A DNA stretch of 5,415 nt, taken from contig CALFLL010000013.1 of the NCBI GenBank assembly GCA_937880845.1, forward strand, positions 1 through 5,415. Direction: 5' to 3'. Below the pieces are notes generated by a model, which had not been told where the DNA came from, searched no databases, and worked only from the letters and a program-made list of their open reading frames with translations. Every line of letters starts with the position of its first letter. Position 1 is the first letter of the stretch. This DNA is from an uncultured Drancourtella sp. (GTDB lineage Bacteria > Bacillota > Clostridia > Lachnospirales > Lachnospiraceae). Shown here piece after piece: positions 1 through 5,415 of this stretch. The translations under genes and the position numbers were made by a program.

Positions 1-58
1 CCTCTGCCTGATAGGAATACATCTGCTTAATGTCTTAACTAAATGACATTGGCTGATT
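1..58. other. Non-coding left edge, probable junction with foreign or rearranged DNA
   Basis: This stretch has stops in all three forward frames: TGA at 9-11 and TAG at 12-14 in one frame, TAA at 28-30 in another, and TGA at 44-46 in the frame of the tape measure gene. A complete tape measure gene should read straight through here, because tail tape measure proteins are usually much longer than the part seen. The sequence therefore looks like the end of something that interrupts the gene (insertion element, intron or rearrangement) or an assembly error. No transposase, terminal inverted repeat, group II domain V or group I core sequence could be recognised in so short a piece. Confidence 0.45.
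29..50. repeat. Small perfect inverted repeat (hairpin)
   Basis: AATGTC at 29-34 pairs perfectly with GACATT at 45-50 around a 10-base AT-rich loop. It lies just before the point where tape-measure-like coding sequence begins. A six-pair AT-rich stem is weak and could occur by chance. It lacks the GC-rich stem and U-tract of an intrinsic terminator. If the left edge is the 3' end of an intron or of a transposon of the hairpin-ended type, this could be part of that end, but the sequence does not show which. Confidence 0.35.
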
Positions 59-88
59 GGGGCCGGGAGTAAAATCATCAGTAATCTG

Positions 89-1510
89 TTGTTGGGAATC
101 GCAAAGTCGCTTCCAAATCTCATTACGGCAGCAGCGGATGTGATCCAGTCGATTACAGAAAATCTGACTGGGAACCTTCCTCAGATCATGTCTTCTGGAG
201 AGCAGATACTGGAGGCTCTGGTTTCTGGGATCTTGTCGGTTGCAGGATCATTGGCCGAATTAGCCTTCCATATCATTTCAGAACTGGCTTCGCATCTGAT
301 CCAAAGCGCTCCGGAATTATTGAACACGGGATATGAGATGATCGCTCAGATCGGGGCTGGGCTGCAGCAGGCGATACCAATGTTTTTGGAAAGTGCACTT
401 CCGCTTATCCAGAATTTCACGGAATTTCTGAAAGAGAATGCAGGCAGATTGGTTGATGCCGGGATCCAGTTTATCTATAACATTGTAGACGGACTGATCG
501 CTGCGCTTCCGGATCTCATTGCATATGTTCCGACCATTGTTAAAAATGTTGCGGATATTATTAATGAGAACCTGCCAAAAATTCTGTTTGCAGGTGCAAA
601 TATTATCAAGAAGTTACTGACCGGTATCATACAGAATATCCCGAACCTGATTGCTGAATTTCCGAAAATTGTATCTGCCATTATATCAGTGATCGGAGCC
701 GTAAACTGGCTGGGACTTGGAAAAACCATCATAACAGGCATCTGGAATGGTGTGAAAGCGCTTTTCAGCAAGATACCTGATACGGTAAAAAGTATTGCAA
801 CAAATGCCAAGAATATGTTTCAGAATATAGACTGGCGAAGCCTTGGTACAAATTTGATCACCAAGATCGGAAACGGGATCAGCAGCCTGGTAACAAGTAT
901 TCCAAGCAAGCTGAAAGGGATTGCTTCCAGTGCTAAAAAGGCATTTACGGAGATTGACTGGTTAAGTGTTGGAAAAAATATCATTTCCGGGATTGCTTCC
1001 GGTGTATCCAATTTTGCCGGGAATTTGGTAGATGCTGCTGTCAGTGCTGCTGAAAACGCTATTGAGACCGTAAAGGGATGGCTGGGTATCCATTCCCCTT
1101 CCAAACGGGCACGGGATGAGATCGGTGTGAACATGATCGCCGGTGTCAGTGAAGGTGTGGAAGAGGAAACTCCCAACCTGGAAAAAGCGTCTGTCAAAAG
1201 CGTTGGGAGAACCGTAGACGCCATGAAGAAAACGGCTGCGGCTGATTTTGTTCTGGCTATGCAGGAAAAATCCTACAGGGCGGCAGATAACAATGAAATA
1301 GCAGCACGGGAGAAATACAGAAACAACGGTTATGAACCGGATGAGCCAGATGATGATCCTTCCGTGGTAGTCAATAATACGTTTCATGTTGACGGCAAGG
1401 AGCTTGTCAATGAAACCGTTAAGAAGACGAAAAAAGAGATCTCAAAGGAACAAAAAAAGAGAACACAGTCAAAAGGAGGGGAACATAATGGAAGACTGGT
1501 ATATTGCTGA
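89..1510 (+). CDS. Phage tail tape measure protein, C-terminal part (5'-truncated or interrupted)
   Basis: Tape measure proteins lie in the tail tube lumen, set tail length and are ejected during DNA entry. Residues about 1-200 are hydrophobic helical repeats with recurring 'LPxLI'/'IPNLI' steps. Residues 206-334 hold three tandem units of about 42 residues beginning NWLGLGK, WRSLGT and WLSVGK. Residues 331-339 (WLGIHSPSK), followed by a 'RDEIGVNMIAGV' segment, are the hallmark end of clostridial tape measures. The tail from about 410 is acidic, then lysine-rich. The start is doubtful. TTG at 89 is the first start-type codon after an in-frame TGA at 44-46, but it lacks a well-placed ribosome binding site: GGGAG at 65-69 is too far away. 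Tape-measure-like sequence (GAGSKIISNLL) seems to extend back to about 59. At 473 residues it lacks the N-terminal body of the family, so it is probably a fragment, or an exon if an intron precedes it. The end overlaps dit by 23 bp. Confidence 0.85.
   Translation: MLGIAKSLPNLITAAADVIQSITENLTGNLPQIMSSGEQILEALVSGILSVAGSLAELAFHIISELASHLIQSAPELLNTGYEMIAQIGAGLQQAIPMFLESALPLIQNFTEFLKENAGRLVDAGIQFIYNIVDGLIAALPDLIAYVPTIVKNVADIINENLPKILFAGANIIKKLLTGIIQNIPNLIAEFPKIVSAIISVIGAVNWLGLGKTIITGIWNGVKALFSKIPDTVKSIATNAKNMFQNIDWRSLGTNLITKIGNGISSLVTSIPSKLKGIASSAKKAFTEIDWLSVGKNIISGIASGVSNFAGNLVDAAVSAAENAIETVKGWLGIHSPSKRARDEIGVNMIAGVSEGVEEETPNLEKASVKSVGRTVDAMKKTAAADFVLAMQEKSYRAADNNEIAAREKYRNNGYEPDEPDDDPSVVVNNTFHVDGKELVNETVKKTKKEISKEQKKRTQSKGGEHNGRLVYC
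704..1090 (+). repeat. Three tandem ~42-residue coding repeats in the tape measure protein
   Basis: The units cover residues 206-248, 249-290 and 291-334 of the tape measure reading (about 704-832, 833-958 and 959-1090). Each starts with Trp followed by a Leu/Val-Gly-Lys/Thr motif, has a GI-x-x-G-V/I-type turn, and in the first two a 'SKIP' or 'TSIPSK' step followed by a K-x-(I/M)-F/A-x-(N/E)-ID end. The third diverges in its second half and runs into the WLGIHSPSK motif. The repeats are clear in protein but degenerate in DNA, so they are old duplications and not recent copies. Confidence 0.7.
1473..1481 (+). promoter_or_regulatory. Ribosome binding site for dit
   Basis: AAGGAGGGG lies six bases upstream of the ATG at 1488 and inside the end of the tape measure gene. 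It decides the start: an in-frame ATG exists at 1386, but the 34 residues it would add are the tape measure's Lys/Arg-rich end read in another frame and have no matching binding site. Confidence 0.85.
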
Positions 1511-2198
1511 CCAGAAAGGGAGAAGATCCACGGAATTCTGTTTGTATTTTGAAGGGTATCCTTCTGTTCAGACAGGGCAGAAGGTGTATCAGAAGACTAC
1601 GGTTGCCGGACGGGGCGACTTGTACGAAGATACAGGGCAGTATGGAGATACGGTCATTTCAGCAGTGGCAGACCTAAACCTTGCCGGGAAAAGGGGAGAC
1701 TGGGAGGATGCGCATTTTGCTGCAAGGGAGTTTCTGAAGGGATGCAGGAAGTTATATTTTTGTGATTCCTATGGAGTGTTTTACAAGGTAAAAACGGTAT
1801 CTCTTGGTGAAGTGGAGAGATATTCGGAAATGGCAGGAGATTTTGACCTGAAATTCACCTGTGAACCGGGGCTCTATCTGGATAAGGGGTGTCTGGAGTA
1901 CCATCCGTCTGATCTGGATATCAAATATAACCCATTTTCGGAAAGCCATCCCATCTACAAGATCACCGGAAACGGCACCTGCACCCTCACAGTCAACGGA
2001 AAGACCATGAAAGCCACGGTAGGGCAGAACCTTACCATTGACACGGAGCGGATGATTGCATACCGCAAGGACGGAACTATGATGAACACTTCCGTCAGCG
2101 GGGATTATGAAGAGCTGTACCTGAAACCGGGGGAGAATGAGATCAGCATCACGCAGGGATTTACCCTTACCGTGATCCCCAACTGGAGGCGCTTATGA
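1488..2198 (+). CDS. Distal tail protein (Dit), Siphovirus tail component family
   Basis: Dit forms a hexameric ring at the tail tip, joining the tail tube to the tail-associated protein and receptor-binding parts of the baseplate. The 236-residue length fits a plain Dit with no inserted carbohydrate-binding module. Residues 1-125 are the ring-forming N-terminal domain, with the usual 'GDW', 'AAREFL' and 'KLYF..YGVFYK' layout. Residues about 155-236 are the C-terminal galectin-like domain: 'PIYKITGNGT', 'LTVNGK', 'LTIDTERMIAY', a 'GDYEELYLKPGENEI' segment, and the closing 'TVIPNWRRL' common in this family. The start is the ATG six bases after an excellent ribosome binding site; a longer frame from 1386 is rejected. 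It overlaps the tape measure gene by 23 bp, and its stop overlaps the next start as ATGA. Base composition changes from AT-rich to GC-rich inside the gene near the boundary between the two domains. Function is assigned by family pattern and by position between tape measure and Tal. Confidence 0.9.
   Translation: MEDWYIADQKGRRSTEFCLYFEGYPSVQTGQKVYQKTTVAGRGDLYEDTGQYGDTVISAVADLNLAGKRGDWEDAHFAAREFLKGCRKLYFCDSYGVFYKVKTVSLGEVERYSEMAGDFDLKFTCEPGLYLDKGCLEYHPSDLDIKYNPFSESHPIYKITGNGTCTLTVNGKTMKATVGQNLTIDTERMIAYRKDGTMMNTSVSGDYEELYLKPGENEISITQGFTLTVIPNWRRL
2185..2189 (+). promoter_or_regulatory. Ribosome binding site for the tail endopeptidase-type gene
   Basis: GGAGG ends five bases before the ATG at 2195, within the last codons of dit. 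With the ATGA stop/start overlap this indicates coupled translation of Dit and Tal. Confidence 0.75.
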
Positions 2199-4504
2199 TC
2201 CAGGTGTACAGTCAGGAAAAGCGTATGGAAAAGATGCCGGTCAGCCAGTATTATCTTTCAAAGGATACTTACCAGGGCGTACATTTCGAGATCAAGGAGG
2301 AAGTCCGAGAGGAGTTTGATGTTTTCGTCCGTCTGCACGGCGCATGTACGGCTCCTGATGACAGTTATGCGGTGATCAACCTGACCTGGCCCATCCAGCC
2401 GGAGGACCTGGAACGGATCCGGTACGTGGCTTTCAGCTCCAGTGGAGATGGAAATTTCGGTGAGGTCCACTGTGGATTTACCTACAACAGCACCAGGGGC
2501 GTCCACCGGGTGTTTTTTGACAAGGGGAAAAAGGAAATGGATTTTTATCCTCCGGAAGACTGCCGGGATATCCGCCTTGTCCTTTTTGTATCCGGAAAGG
2601 CAAACTATCCGTCCTTTATGCCATATGAGAACCGGATCTATGCAGAACTTTATTACCGGCCCCCGGATACGGAAGCGTACCTGTCCCGGAACGGGGACAT
2701 GACGGTATTCCCTGCCAGAGCTTCCGTCCACGCGGTCTTAAACGGGGTGTGGGAAGCCACCCTGGAACATCCCATTGACCCGGAAGGGCGCTGGAAGTAC
2801 CTGATGGAGGAGAACCTTGTGAAGATGCCGTCTTTTAACGGGGAACAGTTGTTCCGGATCAAAAACCGGGAAAAGTCGGATTCCGGGATCACCTGTGAGA
2901 TGGAACCCGTTTTTTATGACACCATGGGGGACTGCTGGCTGACGGACGTGCGCCCTGCAAAAAAGAATGGACAGGAAGCCCTGGACCTGATGCTTTCCTC
3001 CAACCCCAGATATTCCGCCCGGTCGGACATCACCCGGGTATCCACAGCGTATTATCAGTATAAAAATTTCATGGAAGCCCTGAATGGAGACGATCCCAAT
3101 AGTTTTGTCCACCGCTGGGGCGGGGAGATCCTGTTTGATAACTTTGAGGTGGTGGTCAACGACCGTGCAGGCGGTGACTACGGGGTGGAGCTGCGTTACG
3201 GGAAGAACATCCCAAGGGACGGGCTGACGGAGGAAGTGGATACCAGGGACATTGTGACCCGGATCTATCCAAAGGCTTATAACGGCTATACCATGAAGAA
3301 CCACGGATACGTGGACAGCCCACTGATCGGGGATTACCCCACGGTCAGAACCGCTGCCCTTACCTTTGATGATGTGAAGATGGCGGAAGACGCCATGGAA
3401 GATGATGCGGATAATGGCGTGATCGTCTGTAAAAACCAGACGGAGCTGGATGCGGCCTTAAAAAAGCGCTGCATGGAACAGTTTGAGGCAGGACTGGACA
3501 AGCCGAAAGTGACCATTGAGGCAGACATGGTCCTGTTGCAAAACACAGAACTCTACAAGGATTACAAAGTCCTGGAAGAGGTTGGCTTTGGTGACACAAT
3601 CCATTGCCGCCACAGCCGCCTGGGGATCACCACGGATGCCCGGGTGATCGAACTGGAGTATGACTGTCTCCGGAAAAAGGTGGGATCCGTAGTGCTGGGA
3701 GATTTCCGGTACGATTACTTTGACCGGGTATCCTCTTCCGTGGACCGGATCGATGGTGCGATCCGCCCGGACGGTTCGGTCATTGCGGAGAAGATCGCCG
3801 GGTTTATTGACGGGGCCATGGCATCCCTGCGGGCTCAGTACAACGTGGCGGAAAAACAGGACGTGCTGGCGATCCGGTTTGAAAACCTGGATGAGAAATC
3901 CCCTCTTTACGGATCCATGGCCCTTGGGACCCAGGGGCTGATGATCTCCAAACAGAGGACAGAAGACGGCCGGGACTGGGACTGGACCACAGCCCTGACG
4001 GCAAACGGACTGGTAGCCGGGATCATCGTGGCCGGGATCCTGTCCGACCAGACCGGAAAAAGCTGGTGGGATCTGGACAAAGGGGAGATCCATCTGGAAG
4101 GAGGGTATTTTTCCGGTACGATCTATGCAAAGGACGGCGTTTTCTCCGGAGAGATCCGGTCCTCCAAAGGGAAGATCGGCGGCTGGACGATCACGGCAAA
4201 TGGATTATCCAACGGGAATGTACATATTTACAGTACAAAGTATACGGATGACGATGAAGATTTTTCGGACGGGTCACCGGAAACGGTGATCTATCTGGAT
4301 GGCATCAAGACCGGAACCGTACGCGCTGCGGAAGTTCACGGGTATCTCCATGACCTGTGGGCATACACCGGGGAGATCCCCATTGTGACGAAGATCGAAA
4401 AAACAGGGGACGGCGGGCTCCAATGGACACACTCCACCATAAAGGTAGAGGATGGCATCATAAAGAACGCGCCAAGATCGGAGGTGGTATACGATGGCAG
4501 ATGA
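2195..4504 (+). CDS. Tail-associated protein (Tal), prophage endopeptidase tail type, with extra N-terminal domain and fibre-like C-terminus
   Basis: This 769-residue protein would form the trimeric tail tip below Dit and may carry cell-wall-facing parts. The Tal core runs from about residue 160 to 505: 'YLSRNGDMTVFP', 'LNGVWEATLEHPID', 'NGEQLFRI', then 'VFYDTMGDCWLTDVRP', and later 'EEVDTRDIVTRIYPKAYNG' and 'GFGDTIHCRH'. These match the Prophage_tail/Tal hub family in layout. In ordinary members the NG..L motif lies near the N-terminus. Here about 145 residues (14-158), rich in predicted beta strands, come first. Residues 505-620 hold a linker helix and 'FENLDEKSPLYGSMALGTQG' followed by 'DWDW', typical of clostridial Tal ends. 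Residues 637-670 repeat a G-F/Y-F-S-G-x-I pattern ending 'GKIGGWTI', which resembles fibre shafts. No enzymatic active site could be assigned, so protease activity is a family label only. The start is the ATG overlapping the dit stop. The end overlaps the next gene by 11 bp. Confidence 0.88.
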   Translation: MIQVYSQEKRMEKMPVSQYYLSKDTYQGVHFEIKEEVREEFDVFVRLHGACTAPDDSYAVINLTWPIQPEDLERIRYVAFSSSGDGNFGEVHCGFTYNSTRGVHRVFFDKGKKEMDFYPPEDCRDIRLVLFVSGKANYPSFMPYENRIYAELYYRPPDTEAYLSRNGDMTVFPARASVHAVLNGVWEATLEHPIDPEGRWKYLMEENLVKMPSFNGEQLFRIKNREKSDSGITCEMEPVFYDTMGDCWLTDVRPAKKNGQEALDLMLSSNPRYSARSDITRVSTAYYQYKNFMEALNGDDPNSFVHRWGGEILFDNFEVVVNDRAGGDYGVELRYGKNIPRDGLTEEVDTRDIVTRIYPKAYNGYTMKNHGYVDSPLIGDYPTVRTAALTFDDVKMAEDAMEDDADNGVIVCKNQTELDAALKKRCMEQFEAGLDKPKVTIEADMVLLQNTELYKDYKVLEEVGFGDTIHCRHSRLGITTDARVIELEYDCLRKKVGSVVLGDFRYDYFDRVSSSVDRIDGAIRPDGSVIAEKIAGFIDGAMASLRAQYNVAEKQDVLAIRFENLDEKSPLYGSMALGTQGLMISKQRTEDGRDWDWTTALTANGLVAGIIVAGILSDQTGKSWWDLDKGEIHLEGGYFSGTIYAKDGVFSGEIRSSKGKIGGWTITANGLSNGNVHIYSTKYTDDDEDFSDGSPETVIYLDGIKTGTVRAAEVHGYLHDLWAYTGEIPIVTKIEKTGDGGLQWTHSTIKVEDGIIKNAPRSEVVYDGR
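4480..4487 (+). promoter_or_regulatory. Ribosome binding site for the BppU-type gene
   Basis: GGAGGTGG lies six bases before the ATG at 4494 and inside the final codons of the Tal-type gene. It supports this start and translational coupling across the 11-bp overlap. Confidence 0.8.
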
Positions 4505-5150
4505 GATCATGAGGGATATCTTTATAAAGGACCGGTGGCTGCCGGTACAGATCGACTATGTGCAGGGGACCAACGCAGTGCCCCTGAAGTTCCAGTTCCG
4601 GGACTATGCAATCCCGTCTGGGGCAGCGGCAAGGATCTATGTGAAGAAACCGTCCGGAAAGGAAGTGTATAACAGCGCTTCCCTGTCCGGGAACACCGTG
4701 ACGGTACAGCCCACAACCCAGATGTTTGCGGAAGCAGGGGAGCAGGAAGGACAGCTGCAGCTGACCTCCGGCCAGAAGATCCTTGTGACGTTCCCGATCC
4801 TGTTCCGGGTGGAACGGAACCTGATCTCGGAATCGGCGGTGGAGAGTACGGATGAATATGGGGTGCTGCTCCAGCTGATCGGGGAGGCGGAAAAAGCAGT
4901 GGCATCCGCCAAGGATGCCGCCGGAAAAGCGAGCACAGCCGCGGGGAAAGCAGAAAGTGCGGCGGAGGCAGCCGGAAGCGCAGGGACAAAAGCGGAGAAA
5001 GCGGCAGAAGAAGCCAGTGTAGCAGCCAAACGGGCCAATGAAGCGGCGGACAAAATAGACGGGCTCCTGGACGGGTCCGCCTATACGGAACTGGAAAACA
5101 AAGTAAACGCCATCCTGCAGAAGATGGCAGGGACCATAACGACAGAATGA
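4494..5150 (+). CDS. BppU-type baseplate upper protein with alanine-rich coiled coil
   Basis: In lactococcal phages of the TP901-1 type, BppU links the Dit/Tal hub to receptor-binding tips. The 218-residue protein has an N-terminal beta domain (about residues 8-112) with the BppU_N pattern: 'VPLKFQFRDYAIPSGAAARIYVKKP', here seen at 29-53, then 'GNTVTVQPT', and 'GEQEGQLQL' followed by 'ILVTFPILFRVERNLI'. Residues about 120-190 are an Ala/Lys/Glu-rich helix with repeated AA-x-KA and AE-x-AA steps, best read as a trimeric coiled coil. The end (191-218, 'GSAYTELENKVNAILQKM') is another short helix. There is no C-terminal receptor-binding head, so the adhesin is probably a separate gene, perhaps the next one. 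The coding DNA is GC-rich; bases 4861-4920 are 39/60 G+C. The family assignment is by pattern recognition. A generic phage tail fibre/coil protein is the alternative. Confidence 0.78.
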   Translation: MADEIMRDIFIKDRWLPVQIDYVQGTNAVPLKFQFRDYAIPSGAAARIYVKKPSGKEVYNSASLSGNTVTVQPTTQMFAEAGEQEGQLQLTSGQKILVTFPILFRVERNLISESAVESTDEYGVLLQLIGEAEKAVASAKDAAGKASTAAGKAESAAEAAGSAGTKAEKAAEEASVAAKRANEAADKIDGLLDGSAYTELENKVNAILQKMAGTITTE

Positions 5151-5151
5151 T

Positions 5152-5158
5152 AAGGAGA
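5152..5158 (+). promoter_or_regulatory. Ribosome binding site for the Ig-like gene
   Basis: AAGGAGA lies five bases before the ATG at 5164, in the 13-bp gap after the BppU-type stop. The gap is too short for a separate promoter or terminator, so the gene belongs to the same transcription unit. Confidence 0.75.
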
Positions 5159-5163
5159 AGACT

Positions 5164-5415
5164 ATGAGTGTAAAAACAGTGCAGGCCATTATCAACGGCC
5201 AGACTTACAACCTTACCTTAAACAGGGAGACAGGAAAATACGAGGCAACGGTAACAGCCCCGGTAAGATCCAGCTATAACCAGTCCGGGCATTATTATCC
5301 GGTGACGGTCAGGGCCACGGATGATGCTGGTAACACCACCACAAAGGACGCGTCAGATGGAACGCTGGGAAAATCCCTGCAGCTGGTAGTAAAAGAAAAA
5401 GTAGCCCCGGTGTCA
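5164..5415 (+). CDS. Ig-like domain phage tail/adhesion protein, N-terminal part (runs off the right edge)
   Basis: Eighty-four codons are open from the ATG to the window end with no stop. The protein starts MSVKTVQAIINGQTYNLTL, continues with 'GKYEATVTAP', then 'HYYPVTVRATDDAGNTTT', and reaches 'LGKSLQLVVKEKVAP'. The 'PVTVRATDDAGN' strand-turn is typical of bacterial Ig-like/fibronectin-type beta-sandwich domains, and 'VKEKVAPVS' looks like the linker into a second such domain. Proteins of this kind are common just after the BppU-type gene in clostridial prophages and are thought to help the virion bind surface polysaccharide or mucus; that role is inference. No signal peptide is visible, as expected for a virion protein. 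The full length, the number of repeated domains and any C-terminal receptor-binding region lie outside the window. Confidence 0.75.
   Translation, partial: MSVKTVQAIINGQTYNLTLNRETGKYEATVTAPVRSSYNQSGHYYPVTVRATDDAGNTTTKDASDGTLGKSLQLVVKEKVAPVS

Noticed and set aside
1..78. Minus-strand frame open from an ATG at 78-76 to the left edge (26 codons)
   Set aside because: There is no ribosome binding site before it and no recognisable protein. It also crosses the start of the likely tape measure coding sequence, and so short an open frame at an edge is expected by chance.
47..88. Intein at the tape measure boundary
   Set aside because: An intein needs a continuous reading frame into the extein. Here a TGA interrupts the frame at 44-46, and no intein C-terminal His-Asn motif is present.
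1386..1487. Extended dit start at the ATG at 1386
   Set aside because: The added residues are Arg/Lys-rich read-through of the tape measure end in another frame. The ATG at 1488 has a strong, well-spaced ribosome binding site and gives a Dit of normal length.
2258..4093. Several long minus-strand and alternate-frame open frames across the Tal gene (for example 2738-3304 and 3458-4093)
   Set aside because: They are antisense or out-of-frame shadows of the clearly coding Tal frame. They lack family patterns and do not fit the uniform + strand operon.
5151..5163. Terminator or promoter in the gap before the Ig-like gene
   Set aside because: The gap is 13 bp and is occupied by the ribosome binding site. 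No stem-loop or U-tract is present.
4458..5195. Long minus-strand open frame (245 codons) opposite the BppU-type gene
   Set aside because: It is a shadow produced by the GC-rich, repetitive codons of the + strand gene. Its translation is Cys/Arg/Phe-rich without domain character, and it has no plausible start signal.

Overview
The window is a tail and baseplate segment of a long-tailed (siphovirus-type) phage or prophage, with every gene on the + strand. Gene order, strong AGGAGG-type ribosome binding sites and protein styles (BppU-like protein, Tal with GGWTI-type fibre repeats, Ig-like protein) point to a low-to-mid-GC Firmicute host. A gut Clostridia/Lachnospiraceae-type host is most likely, but this is inferred from family knowledge, not from a host gene in the window.

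Layout: bases 1 to about 58 have no recognisable gene. They have stops in all three forward frames and a 6-bp perfect hairpin. From about 59 (first usable start codon TTG at 89) to 1510 runs the C-terminal part of a tape measure protein. Its N-terminal part is missing, so the left edge looks like a junction with an inserted element, an intron, a rearrangement or a misassembly. At 1488-2198 is the distal tail protein (Dit, Siphovirus tail component type). At 2195-4504 is a 769-residue tail-associated Tal/prophage endopeptidase-type protein. It carries an extra N-terminal domain of about 145 residues and a fibre-like C-terminus. At 4494-5150 is a BppU-type baseplate/receptor-binding scaffold with an alanine-rich coiled coil. 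At 5164 an Ig-like-domain protein begins and runs off the right edge.

The genes form one tightly packed operon. Neighbours overlap by 23, 4 and 11 bp and are then separated by 13 bp, and each downstream start has its own Shine-Dalgarno sequence. No promoter or terminator was found. Together the products would set tail length (tape measure), cap the tube and form the baseplate hub (Dit), close the tail tip and possibly open the cell wall (Tal), and carry host-adhesion parts (BppU-like and Ig-like proteins). Base composition changes sharply from AT-rich (tape measure and the first part of dit) to GC-rich (end of dit onward), consistent with phage mosaicism.

Most of this is a known module. The points that merit a second look are the broken left end of the tape measure gene, the unidentified N-terminal domain of Tal, the composition breakpoint inside dit, and the partial Ig-like gene.
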